Below, one piece after another: positions 11,740 through 23,657 of a stretch of DNA of 64,000 nucleotides. The notes beneath the pieces are model-generated. The model worked only from the letters and a program-made list of their open reading frames with translations, made no database searches and was not told the origin of the DNA. The position numbers and the translations under genes are program-made. Source of the DNA: Torreya grandis (taxonomy: Eukaryota > Streptophyta > Pinopsida > Cupressales > Taxaceae); NCBI GenBank assembly GCA_037957365.1, contig JARHVA010008346.1:199501-263500 (forward strand), given 5' to 3'. Each line of letters begins with the position of its first letter. Within the stretch, counting starts at the first letter, position 1.

Positions 11740-12957
11740 TTCTGTAGGTTGATAACAATGAGGTTCTTGATACTTCAAGCTCCCAAATAGTTGTAAAGTG
11801 ATTAATGTGTTAGGTTGTGGAGCTAAAAGCTTCACTGATGTAGACATGGAGAAGGCCATTGGAGGAGTTACCGAAGTGTCACAGACACCGGCGTCGGTCA
11901 GGCCAACTGATGTTGACAGGGAAGAGACAGGAAGAAACCGACATCGGTTAGAAGTCGGCCGACGTCGGTGACCCCCAGGCAGACAGGGACCGACGTCGGT
12001 CACCTGTGGTTCAAGCTATGAGTATATTATGGGCAGTTGGTTGATGAACCAAGTATTTGCATGTTTAGAGCTAATTTTAGACTGAGAGCTACGGATCTAA
12101 TTATTGTATTAGGTGTCTAATTATTGTTTGGATGAGATCTATATATTAGACTCATGGTTGTATTGTAAACTTGTGCTAGAGAGTAAGAGAGCATTATTAT
12201 AAGCTCCTTCTGTGTGTGAGGTGAGCAATGGTGTGTTCCTCCTAGTGCCATAGTACCAAGGTGGGTGCTAGATTGGAGAATCAGCAGGGTTCTTTAGGAG
12301 TGTATGATCTTGGTCATCAAGTGAGCATGGCTTCTATAGGAGATCTACATGGTAAGTAAGATCATTGATATGCAGGTGTATGTGTGTGCAAGGTCAAGGT
12401 TCATAAGTGTGCAAAACTAGATTGATTTGCAGGTGTGCAAAGTTAGAGAGGACAGCAACACAATAGGGAGCAGTATCAGGAGAGATCTACTTGGAGTATA
12501 GGTGTGTACTCAGAGCAAAGAGGAAGGCAAGGAAGATCCTTCCATAAGTAAGGTCTATTGAGGTGCAGGTTGTTGCAAGTTCAGGGGAGATCTACTTGGA
12601 GTATGTTGAGTACTTGTGGAGTGCATGGAGCATTTGTGGTGTTCCTGGAGCACATGTATAAGGTGAACACCAACTCAGTGTTTGAGTTGGGTGTTGGGAC
12701 CTAAGAGAGAGAGCTTTGAGGAGAGAATTACTGTTCACTTGAGGTGTGGGAAGCCTCTGAAGAGGTGGTGGAGAAGAAGTGGCATCTTCTTTATTGTATT
12801 CTTTTCTATAAGAGTTTTAATACAAGTTGTGTATTGTCTCTCATATCATGTGTTATTTCTGGATTCTAGTTACTTGTTGATTCTAGTTATTTCTGCATAT
12901 TAAGTTGCTTGTATTTTGGCAATCAATTGTGTGCTTCCGATTATTCATATCCAAACA
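11740..12957. repeat. LTR-like unit with CCGACGTCGG palindromes
   Basis: This block is richer in G+C than its surroundings and keeps many CpGs between 11885 and 12000. Perfect CCGACGTCGG palindromes occur at 11959-11968 and 11990-11999, with degenerate relatives at about 11889-11897 and 11937-11946. The same palindrome is arrayed in the TR-GAG LTRs. The block then runs through a G/T-rich segment and ends with a T-rich stretch and CCAAACA at 12957, which resembles the R-U5 part of an LTR. I could not find a target duplication, so borders and type (solo LTR or other unit) are unsettled. Confidence 0.4.
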
Positions 12958-15385
12958 TGATGAAGTCTCAAAAATATTACAAACCTAATTAAAGATCTAC
13001 AATAATGGATTATCAATTCCTTAATGGAATTAAAAACCCAATAATGGTGATCACCTATAATTTCCACATGTAGTCGAGCAGTTTGAGCAAATCATGACAA
13101 AGTAACCCTATTTGAGTCTCATGAATAAGTTGTCATTACTCAAGATATTTGAAGGAAGTGTAACACATTAAAATTATAAATATTTTGGAATATAAATTCA
13201 TATTAATATTCATTATATCAATTTCATATAAGCACAATGATCACTTGTGAATCTTAGGTGTAATCTATTTTGCACCCCAAAAGACTATGTAGACTGAGTA
13301 GAATTATGTAGGTCTAGATAGAAAATAGACTTTTTGTGAGGTTAGATATATGTCTAAGGGACCCAAAAGTAAAATTATATGAATATTAAAATTTTCATAT
13401 ATATTTTATTCATCAATAAATTGATCATAAATGATATTCATTTTGATAAAACTCAGTTAAATAAAATTTTGAACTCATATAGGCCTCTTATTAGTGAAAT
13501 GAGAAAAAGGATGCACTTTACATTGAAATACAGACTCTAATGATCAAGTAAGATGTGATAATACATGAAAAATGTTTTCATGATGATAATATGCCTAATA
13601 TTATAAAAAAATAAGAAAATTATCTCTCAAATGAGCACTCATAGTTAATAAACTCAGAGTTACCATCTACATGCCTGATTATAGAAGAAGGACAATTTGG
13701 GTAAAAGAGTCCATTTTAGGGTTCCTTAAAAGTGTATGAGGTGAAATAGGTTTGAAAATTTAATATAAATAATGATAGATGTTGCAAGTGATAAGATATT
13801 TCTCATGAAAATAAGACTCACCTTCTTACACAGTCAGGATCACAAACTACCTCCTATAGGTCAACATGAGAAGGCAAGGTAACTAAGTGGAATATGGCTT
13901 GGGAAAGATAATTAGAGGTATACATAAGTAATAATAAATTATAAACTATGCTATCCATGATAAATGGGACCTCAATATTCTAACAAATGAAGATACCTCT
14001 CACACAATTAGAAAACATTGAATTGCCACCTACATATAGGGTCATGAAGAGAAGAGTGTGTTGGAACCAGCATAAAGGTCAAGTGAAAGAGTGAAAACAA
14101 GGCCTTTTGATTTTTTTTAAAAGGCTCTTAGTCCACATTAAATTATTTGGTCCCTTGAGGCAATTGAAAGCCTTGATAACCTAATTAGAACTAATAGACC
14201 TAAATAGGCATGTACATGCCTAGGTATGGAGTTTAAGAATAATTACACATTTTTAGAGTGTTTTAGAGACTAGAATATTTAGGAGGGTGATTGAAAATAT
14301 TCCATATGTGATCATGAATTTTTAAGACTTAGTAAGATAGAATAAATCTCAATTTGTAGACCTCTAGGGCCAAACTAACCTAGTGGCTCATGAACCTTAA
14401 GCATGAACTAATGGGGTTATAGAGGATATATGGAGGAGAGACAAAAAAAAAGGAACATGTTAATAAGTCTTTTGGGTTTTTACAAACCTCTAAGATATGT
14501 TGGAAGTCAAAACCAAACATATTTTGATCTTCTATACCTTTTTCCTCTCCCTCAACCTCACAGTTATAGTATTTTATCTCAAAGAGCAAATTTCTTCATG
14601 TTGGAACACTAAGGAGCAAGTGCATGGGGATATAAATTGCTAGGAAAAGTTGAGGAGGGTTGTATAATTTATTTTATTGGTATTATTTTTATAGTTCAAG
14701 CCCTTAGGGATATGAACAATTGTTAAGAGATCATGCATGTTTGAACCTACCTAAACTAGTCCTAGTGACCTGATGGAGCAAAACTTGGTATAAATACATA
14801 AAAATGCATTAGTGTTGATTATAAGACACTTTAAACACATTTTAAACTATGATAAGTTCCTACTCATGACATTTTTTATATAAATAACTAGATAGATGCA
14901 TCAAAAACCTTGTCTTTGCAAGATTTAATGATGAATTCAAGGTACATAGCTAGATGAATAGTTTTAGATAATTAAAGAGGATGGTGTGAGGTATATTAAA
15001 CCCTATAAAAGACATAAAATACTCTCAATTCATCCTAAAAATGTTTCTACAAGCTTGGACTAAAGAGTCCGTCTAGAAATGCTAGTGAAGAGTGACCTAG
15101 TCACCTAGGTGAGCAAGAATTGTAGATGTGCATTATTTGAAAGGAATAGGTCATGGTTTAATATTATTTTTAGACATAAAACTTGATAATTTACCCATTA
15201 ATAAGGTTTTATTCAAGTCTTATGGCTATCTAAGAAACTAACATTGAGTGACTAGGCCGAGTTGCCTAATAGGCCTATTTGGTCAATTAAGGGAGATGTC
15301 TATTGGTGTACATGGTTGCTAAGGTAGTAAAATAAGGGTCATAAACATCCTTACAACTAATTAATGGAGTAAAGTAGACACATTT
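12958..15385. other. degenerate AT-rich sequence with nothing recognised
   Basis: This stretch of 2.4 kb has short random frames only. Three loosely similar phrases near 13655, 13833 and 14009 (such as TTGCCACCTACAT) hint at decayed retroelement leader sequence, and a perfect 12-bp palindrome TCACCTAGGTGA sits at 15101-15112. Neither supports a call. Confidence 0.4.
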
Positions 15386-16558
15386 TGTATACACATAATA
15401 TTTTAAAACTTTTATCAATTACCAAAACTCTTTATCTTTTAGGAACCCATTGAGTCTCAATCTCTCTAAGTGCAAGCCTTCAGGGGTGCATCAAGAAAAG
15501 GGTGGGTAGATCATTGGTGATTTATAGGATTATTTTACCTTTTAATAATTTTTATCTACACATTTATCTCCTAAAATCCATATCCATATTCTTGTTCTTC
15601 TCTCTTGTACACTCCTCTAGTTATTTCCTACCCTTCATCCCCTTTTCCTAACCTAAAACCCCTTTCAATGGTTTATAGTACTAGATCAATTGGGTCAACC
15701 TTATACTCTTATGGGTGGAATTCATTTAGGTTAGTTGAACTAGAGCATAACCTAGTGAATTATTTTCCATAACATTACTAGGTTGACCCTAATAACCAAA
15801 ATGTTTGGAAGGGCTTATGGTTAAATCTGCCTATATATGCATGATCATTTTTCCTTTATTTAGAGAAGATAAGAAGAATTAATGTATATTACACATCTAA
15901 TTATTCACCATTATACTTTAGGAGAAATCTTAGGGTTTCATACTTGATTTTGAGATATGGATCTTGTCTTGTGGAGAATACTTTTGGATACATTAATAGG
16001 TTGTGTAGCCTAGAGATAATTTATCTTTGTCATCCTTACATACTGCAAAAACCTCTTGTAAAGAACCTTGGCCAAGGGAGAGATTAAGGCTTGATGATTT
16101 TATCTTCAAAGGGAAGTATTCCTAACTTTTTTTCCTCCTATGTAAGAGTAGATATATATGCATTTGCACCTCTCTTCTATGCATTAGGATTTTGTATACA
16201 TTAACATGATTATATATCATCTCTTATGCATGTTTACTTTTATTATTTATTACCCCAAATTTGTTCCAAAATCTTTGGTGAGAACTATGTTAGACTTTAC
16301 TTTACTTATTATTAGTTTGGTGAATATGAAAATATAGGGCTTAGTTAGGGTTATTAATTTATTGTGATTGACTAGAGGTTTTAGAACCCTCACTATTATG
16401 TTTTTTTGTGATAAGATATCCCCTAATTGGGTCTAGTGGATCCACATATTGTTCATGTTCCTGATTATCTAATGTATCCCCAATCAAAATTAAAAATAAG
16501 ATAATATTCTCTAAGTTAGGATTGATTTATAGACTCGATGCATTTCTGATTGCATACA
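15386..16558 (+). repeat. 5' LTR of G1-1
   Basis: This LTR starts TGTATACACATAATATTTT and ends GATTGCATACA, with TG...CA ends. It aligns along its length with 41244-42422 and 59528-60722. It holds the G-rich box (15441-15510), a TTGAC-type pair near 15685-15705, a TATA box, a CCAAGGGAGAGATT block near 16072, and a mutated splice-donor-like site near 16112 (GG in place of GT). The length is 1173 bp. Confidence 0.8.
15832..15838 (+). promoter_or_regulatory. TATA box of the G1-1 5' LTR
   Basis: TATATAT is followed by a GATCATTT block shared with the other G1 copies near 40090, 41713 and 60008. Conservation of position among copies supports it as the LTR promoter. Confidence 0.55.
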
Positions 16559-16582
16559 TTCTAGTGAACTTGATGAGAATCT
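16559..16582 (+). other. primer-binding site of G1-1 (decayed)
   Basis: Two bases after the LTR the sequence TAGTGAACTTGATGAGAAT can be aligned with TGGCACGCCTGGTGGGACC at the same place in TR-GAG and with TAGCACACCTGATGGGACC in G2. The tRNA cannot be named from the sequence alone. Confidence 0.5.
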
Positions 16583-16639
16583 AACCCTTGCTTAATTTAT
16601 TTCACATTTTTTCATTTAATATCATTTTATTTATTATTT

Positions 16640-17250
16640 TTATATATTTTTGATTTTAGGTTGACAAGGCCAGTACAGTTTCTAACTTTTGTGCACAAGT
16701 TTGAAACATAGTTGCATCAAGATGACTCTATTATTTTTATGCATGTCTTCATTGAATACATTTTATTAGGTTGAACAACTTGGCATTATACTCTTACATA
16801 CTTCTAAAAAACATACTAGGTCAACTAGGCTAGTATAATATTCCAGACAGCTTCCATAAAACATACTAGGTTGACCAAGTTGATATAGTATTATTCACTA
16901 GTTTTAGAAAATAGGGAACTATGGAACTAGGTCAACATAGTTGACACAGTTGGAAAAATTTACAATTAACATTCAAGGAAATTCAATAATAATATCACAT
17001 TACTTTGCATCTTCCAACCCACTAAGGTTTTTTCTCTCTCTTGATCAGTCATTTTAGTTTTTTTTATAGCTCTAATTTTCATAATTTGCAGTCTTTAAAA
17101 TTACCCTTATATAGCAAATTAGGTCAACCTAGTCGACTTAGTTCTATATTTTATTTTATATCTAAAATATTATGTCAACCTTATCAACATATTTATTAAA
17201 GACCCTTGCTTTATAAGTATAGTAATGACATTGTTGACTCTATTTTGTAA
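16640..17250 (+). repeat. array of TTGAC-type inverted repeats, G1-1 leader
   Basis: Repeated phrases of the form ACTAGGTCAACYYAGTYGAC occur near 16814, 16864, 16926, 17119 and 17163, 50-200 bp apart, each followed by a TATAGTA- or TATACTC-like stretch. GGTCAA/TTGACC is the W-box core recognised by plant WRKY factors. The array may equally be a decayed minisatellite. A second cluster lies at 18045-18245. Confidence 0.55.
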
Positions 17251-17479
17251 TGTTTACATACACTGCCATCTAAACCAACACTGTATTGTGTTTCAAATTG
17301 GAATTAACATCTATATTCTAATAATTACTTCACACTTTCACTTTAAATTATTTGCATGCTTATATTATATCACATAGTATAATAAGGTGATTTTTCAATA
17401 TACCATTTAGTTTCACTATTTTTCTCTTTCTTTTACACATTACCAAATCACATAATTTCAAAATGCATTTAACAATTGT

Positions 17480-17740
17480 CTACCCAAGGCCTACCTGCCT
17501 AGATTTCATCACCAAGGGGGAATCTGACTTGGTTTTCTCACCAAGTATAAAAATTTGATTAATGTTATATATTATAAAATCACCTAACGCCCTTATCACT
17601 AAGGGATTGTGAAGTGAGGGGGTAGGCCCCAATACCAAGCTAGTACCATTGCCAAAATAGATCCCTTTTAGCCTAAATGTCCTGAAACCATCCATAGATT
17701 ACTTTTTAGTTCCTTAATTTCAGCCAACTTCCCTATCACA
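17480..17740 (+). repeat. conserved non-coding leader block, G1-1 copy
   Basis: This block aligns with 43228-43475 (G1-2) and 50630-50900 (TR-GAG). Shared landmarks in the same order are a TTTCATCACCAAGGGGGAA core, a GTGAAGTGAGGGG core, and GAAACCATCCATAGA. A small stem (CCTAG at 17498-17502 with CCAAG at 17512-17516) is complete in the other two copies but has one mismatch here. It lies between primer site and gag, where packaging or dimerisation signals sit in retroelements. Confidence 0.65.
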
Positions 17741-18039
17741 CTTAAAATAAAAATTTATAAATCTATAAGAATTCAAGATGATCACTTACTTAGCATTTAC
17801 TTTCTAATTGATTGCTTGTTCTTTGCTCATTATATGTTGTATTGCAAAAAATTATATTGTCCAACATTGATGCAAGATTTTGTATTGTGTGCTTCAGTTG
17901 GATCATCCTCTTTGACCCAAATTATTGTGTGTTTACTTAAATTTATTGTTTTTAAAGGATATTTCAAAAACTTTCCTATTTTAGTACACTATCATTCTAT
18001 TCAACATAGAATCTTACAAACTATTTATTTTCCCTGCTT

Positions 18040-18250
18040 GTAATATTGAGTCAACTTGGTTGACCCAATATTCATTTCTCCTCTCAGGATATAGTACTAA
18101 GTTGACCTTGTCCACTTTTTATCCTTATCAAGATGATTTATATCCTAGGTTATAGTAATGGATTGACCCTGTCCACTTTTTATCCTTATTCACTCAATTT
18201 TTAGACCATGTTTATAGTACTTGGTCAACCTAGTCGACTCTATACTCTTA
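18040..18250 (+). repeat. second TTGAC-type inverted-repeat cluster, G1-1 leader
   Basis: Copies include GTCAACTTGGTTGAC near 18051-18065, related half-sites near 18103 and 18163, and GGTCAACCTAGTCGAC near 18223-18238. This is the same motif family as the array at 16640-17250. Confidence 0.5.
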
Positions 18251-18479
18251 TTTGTATCATTCATGTCTCTTTGATTTTTCACTTATTTTGTGTGTGGTTA
18301 TCTAGTCTTATTTTATAATGATGATATATTTTCAACCTTCAGTTACTTAATAACATTGCATAATCAAGGATTTAGATCAAAACCTCACTTACTTTTATTA
18401 CTTTAGATGAAACTATTCACTTTCTTCCTTCATATTTTCCTAATCCAAAACCAATAACTACACAATGTAATGTAGTTGA

Positions 18480-20310
18480 GGTCCTTCATCCTAGTCCTCC
18501 TCCTATTAATGTTGGGAATACTCCTCCCAATACCCTTCTTCCCACCAAAACTAATAATCCCCCTCATAATAACACTAATACCCCACCTTCAAATACTAAT
18601 GCACAAACTGACACAACTCAAATTCTTTCTCAAATAGTTTAACAAATGAACATCATGTAAACAATTAATCATTCCCAAATGATATAAATGTAATAACATT
18701 TATTACACATGACTAGTCAACCACCTCAAGTCATCATGTCTCAACCAAATAATTTTTTTGTCCCTCCTCCTCTTAGAGATTCCAATGGGATTATCATCTC
18801 TTAACCTGATTTGAATAACAAAATGCTTCAACATATTTAAAATGAACTTTTGACCCCATTAATTGCATCCATAGATATTGGAAACATTTTTCCAACTATC
18901 ATATATGATGGGAATAAGGACCACTCTATATTTCTTAAGTATTTTGGTAATATCTATAAGGAATGGATCCAAATTAACACCTTTACTACCACCAAGACCT
19001 TAGCCAAAACCTTTGTTGGTGATGCACTTGAATGGTAAAACCAAATTTATAGATATTCTATCTCATAACTAGAGGATTTAGTCAATGCTTTAGTGAAGGA
19101 TTTCTAACATGATGGCCTTCCTAAAAATTACCTTGGCCATTTCATCAATACCAAGTAACTTCTTAGTGAATTTTCTCATATTTTAATCAAATGATAAAAG
19201 CATCTAGCTCACAAATTAGACCATAACATGAATTATGATACTCTTTTAAAACTATTTGTTACTACTCTAAAAGCTCCCCTTTAATATAAAGTTTGAATCT
19301 TCTCCCCTAAAACTTTAGAAGAAGCCTTAAACCAAGCAAAAATGTAAGACTTTCTTATGACTCAATTTGAAACACCCCAAAAACTTACTAAAGAACCTTT
19401 CCAATCATTTTCTCATAAAATTGATTCATCCAAGCCTCCCCAACCTCAAAATGGAGCATCTAATTCAACTAATTTTAACCCAACCCACATCCCTTGAGTC
19501 TAGAACAAATTAATAATAAATTTCCACCCTCTAAACTCATGAGCTTTGATCCTTCCAAACCTCCTCTGAAATGGTACAATCCTAATAAATTTTGTTGGTG
19601 GTATGCTACTATCATTCATTCTCATGAGTCCTATCATGATCTTCAATAATTTCTTGTTTATTCCTTGTTTTTTCCAAATTTTAATCTTGATACTCTCATA
19701 AATCAATAATATAAAGTCTATCTTCAAGTTCTCAAATTCAATCTAAAGAATCACAATCACATCGGCATCAACTACCTAATGAACAACTACAATTATCCCA
19801 TACCTATACCTCATCAATTAATGTTGTTTAAACCATAGTTTATCCTTATTCTTACACCAAAATAAGGAAAGGATAGATAATATAAACAAATTTAAATATA
19901 TTGTTTCATCTATTGAACCTTAACCTTTTATGTCACATGAACCAAAGGAGTACCTAGTTCAAATGACTACTCCAAAATATATCATACATGGTGCTACTTT
20001 ACCTATTTTACCTCTCCTACACATCCTATGTCACATTCAACATCCATAAAATATAAAAAACCAACACATTTACTTATCTCCAAATGCGCCTACCAACCCA
20101 ATGCAAATCATTTTAATAGTTCAATGTTACCTCACTCTACCTCACATGTTGGGTCATCTTGTGATGCCCATCCACATGTCCCTTCAGACTTTGGGGCATC
20201 TTGTGATGCCCATACCTACATCCAATTATCCATTGGGACATTTTATGATACCCACTGTTATTATACAATGCATAATAACAAACAAATTCAACTTCAAGAA
20301 ATATTCTAAG
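18480..20310 (+). pseudogene. decayed gypsy gag of G1-1
   Basis: An Asn/Thr/Pro-rich amino-terminal part is followed by ASIDIGNIFPTIIYDGNKD and, at 18960-19035, KEWIQINTFTTTKTLAKTF with GDALEW. This matches the retrotransposon Gag domain pattern ending in G-(D/E)-AL-(E/K)-W. The helical remainder runs through LLKLFVTTLKAPL to PKTLEEALNQAKM (to about 19350). A zinc-knuckle relic (KWYNPNKFCWWYATIIHSHE) lies near 19570-19625 and aligns with the G1-2 copy. Many stops and shifts show it is dead. The tail carries three 14-codon repeats. No protease follows before the C1 insertion. Confidence 0.7.
20151..20253 (+). repeat. three 14-codon repeats that also form DNA hairpins
   Basis: The units start near 20151, 20194 and 20235, about 42 bp apart. 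In frame they read GSSCDAHPHVPSDF, GASCDAHTYIQLSI and GTFYDTHCYY. The middle unit contains the perfect inverted repeat GGGCATC-TTGT-GATGCCC (20194-20211); the flanking units have one or more mismatches. Confidence 0.7.
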
Positions 20311-20777
20311 ACTTTTAGACTTGTATTTCACATGCTCATCTTTGATAAAAACATTAGCATAGATATTACTTATTATTTTTTATCTCATGTTTTTTTTTAT
20401 ATTTATGTACTTTAATTCTTTTAGACACACTTTAATATCATCATTGTTGCCTTTGGGTTATTTATTTTTATTATACATTACATTTGGCATTTGTATTCAT
20501 TTTGGTTCTTATATATCTCTTTCATTTTTGTCTTTTTAAGTCATTATTTGCCTCAGTAGATTTATGATTATTTCCCCCCATTATTTATCATTCACCTCAT
20601 TGGTTTTCACCTTATTATTTTTAGTGTAAGACTATGGATAGGACCAATATCTCCTTACAAATTACCACATTAAAACATCTTTAGATCACTTTTTAGGATG
20701 ACTTCTACATTTATTGGTGCTTGTGTTAGATCCATTATCGATTAGTAAGGATTATTCATGACATGACTATCATAAGC
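20311..20777 (+). other. start of the G1-1 3' non-coding region, up to the C1 insertion
   Basis: This T-rich sequence has one CCATGGATAGGACC-type unit at 20623-20665, here with CTATGG. The region resumes at 37679 after the copia insertion. No gene is seen. Confidence 0.5.
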
Positions 20778-23594
20778 TATTGGAGAGTTTTCAATGATGT
20801 CATAGATATATCTTGGTGAGTGGATGAAGTTCCTTGTTAGCCTAAGTGACAATGACAAAGTGTGTATTATGCTTGTCCTAGTATGCTTAAAGGAGGAATG
20901 GTTGATCTTTAGTTTTAACATGGTTAGAGATGTTCAAGGATGAGTATGGTAATTTTATAATGATAAAATGGTTCTATAAAAAGTAAAAAATGGTTTGAGT
21001 GATTGTGTGCATGAGTGGAATTCACCTGGTTCACATTGTTCTCATCTAGACATTTTAGATCCAATGGTAGAAAATCTAAGTAGGTAGTTTGATGACATCA
21101 TAATTGACACATGTGGATGATTAAAGGGGATTTGGTCATATGTTTGTTATCACAATAGTTCTTATTTATTATTATTTAAATCTTAGGTCATGTGCCTAAA
21201 CATGACAAAAGATATGCAAGTGCAAATTTAAACTTTTAGGTAGTTTGACATTGTTTCCCATGCTTAACCAAATTTGCATAAGGAAAGAAAGAGTTGAGTA
21301 AGTAATGTGGTGATGGAATATCTCAAATGTGTGTATGTTTCAGAAAAATTATTATATGGGTTTATTTAGTTTAGATATAATTTTATTTTTGCTAATTTTT
21401 AGGTCAAACACCAAAGCATTACTAAAGATATGCATGTTCAAAGTTGGCCTTTCTAGATAATTCTTGACATTGTTAGCTCTGTGGAAGAATAAATCTAAGG
21501 ATGAATTTTAATATTGTTATATATTTCACATGTGAATGTTTTATGATTAGTTTGACACATGGTCAAATTCTCCTATGTGAGGATATCATGTGGTACAAAT
21601 TTGAGAACATGCAAGTGAGTGAGGTAAAAGTTATTGAGGTTCAAGTTGGTTTCTTTGATCGATTGCAATAGTTCCCATACTTAGTAAAATTTTCATAAGG
21701 TAAAGTTTGAACATCATCGATAGAGTGAATTTTTCCAAGAAGTTAGGAAGTAGTGAGATGGTGCCAAGTGTTCAATGTTTAATGCTAAGTAGAGATAAAG
21801 ATCGAGCTTCTTCTAAGGATCAACAATGAGCAAGTGATCATGAAGATAGATATCAATGGTGCATATCAAATTAAAGAGGTCAAAGTGATATGTATTTATA
21901 ATTTTTAAAGACTTATCTATGTATAGGAGATTGACAAAGTGCATGAGGTCAAAGTTACAAGATTACATAAGATGAGGTCAACATGTTCTAGGTTTAATGT
22001 TTTGCATTAGTAGACTTTGTGTTAAGGGTTGAGCTTCATAAAATAATATTGATGGTGCATGTTTAATCTAATAAATGAGGATATGAGATGAAAAATAAGT
22101 GTTTGATGTTTAATTGTGATCATTTTCATTTGAATATTTGAATTTGTAAAGGAAAAACTAGTGCTCTATATTTTAGCTATATCTTTCAATCTAGACAAAA
22201 TTTGCACATGGTGTAAAAATAAAAAATTTAGAGGAATTTAAGGTTCATCTATAAATATGAATTTGAATATTTTAAACTATATATAAACATATAAATTGAG
22301 TTTCAAAGTTGATTGTGTGTTTTTGCATATTCTGCAAGTAACCTAAGAAGGGTATTTGAGATCATTCTAATGTTGTTTTGATATCTCATGATGAAATAGA
22401 TATTAGGAAGTGTTTTAGACTCCATGAGGATGATATATGTGAATTATTAAGGTTTGATCAAATGTATACATTATGAATAATGTTTTAAAAGTCAATTGTG
22501 CATTTATTCATAGTGATTGTATGCACACAATATTATTTAAGTAATTCATGAAAAATTAGAAGGGTATTGTGATGGATATGAACACTTAAAGAGGACCTAT
22601 ATATCATGTGGAATGGGTCCATGATTTTTTAAAGTGTTCTTGTATTCTTAGTTTCCTTAGATAAGTGTTAAAAAGGTGAATGGATCATCATAAGACCTAA
22701 AAGTGACTTAGGCTTATTTGAAAGTGGACTATGCTTAAGTTTGACCTATGTGAGATAACTTAATGGTAAGAGAATGTTTTATGGCCAAAAAGAAAAGATT
22801 ATGGAGTTGATAATTCATGAATGCTATATATATAGTGAAATAAAATGTGTTGGTTTTTAGGCTTGAGAGAAACTTGTGAAGAATATTTGTCTAAGGTGTA
22901 TGTGAGAGTTATAGAGCAAAGGAGAGGTAGAGTGCCTAGTTGATAAATTGATGTGTAAGAAGATTGATGACTATGTGTATGCCCTATAGGTCATATTTTT
23001 TATGTCAAAAAAGAGATCTTGAAGTTTGAGGATATGTGAAGAGTTATAAGTGTTCATATGAGGATAGTTTGAGTGAATAAGGAGAGATATTATGACATGC
23101 CTATGTGAGAGACCTGTATGAGATAGAGAGAGAGTTTATGCAGGGGTTTAATAAATATAGATCCATCATTAGGTTTTGAGGACATCAATTCTTAGGTGGT
23201 GTTAAAAGGAGGGTCTCAAGGACTTGATCTTCCTTACAGATAGTTGATCCTTGTGAAATAGGTGTTTCACTAAATACCATTGGTCAAGACGATATGATCA
23301 AGTTTTTTTGGTCTAAAGCAATTGACCAGTCTCTTATTTGTAATTTTCTATAGGAGATTAATCCATGTGTTTCAATATTGATAGTAGGTTTTATTCCCCA
23401 TGAGGGTTTCCCATAGGAACTATGTGTTATGTCTTTGATCTTGTGTATGCATTGAATGAATGAGCTCTCTTTTTAATGTTGCTTAATCAAGTTGATATAT
23501 ATTGATTTTTTAATAGTTTAAAATGACTAAAATTATAATTTAAATATTTGGGCTCATTTATTCACCTCCTCTCTCAATGATTGTACCTATAATA
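20778..23594 (+). repeat. 5' LTR of C1
   Basis: This LTR starts TATTGGAGAGTTTTCAATGA (TG changed to TA) and ends CCTATAATA before the primer site. It aligns throughout with 34856-37678 despite many substitutions and small gaps, so the insertion is old. The unusual length, 2817 bp, is supported by both copies and by the partial minus-strand copy at 40505 onward. Short frames within it are not conserved between the copies. Confidence 0.8.
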
Positions 23595-23609
23595 ATTAGT
23601 ATCAAAGAG
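23595..23609 (+). other. primer-binding site of C1, initiator-methionine tRNA type
   Basis: AGTATCAAAGAG begins four bases after the LTR and is a three-change version of the TGGTATCAGAGC site used by most copia elements. Confidence 0.6.
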
Positions 23610-23657
23610 GTTCTTTTGGTAAAGGATTAACAACTTGAAGGTGATCTAAGGTACAAT

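Noticed and set aside
13655..14025. Three loosely similar phrases suggesting a decayed gypsy leader
   Set aside because: Similarity is short and irregular, and no LTR or primer site can be tied to it.
15101..15112. Perfect 12-bp palindrome TCACCTAGGTGA
   Set aside because: A single short palindrome with no repetition or context; expected by chance in 64 kb often enough to ignore.
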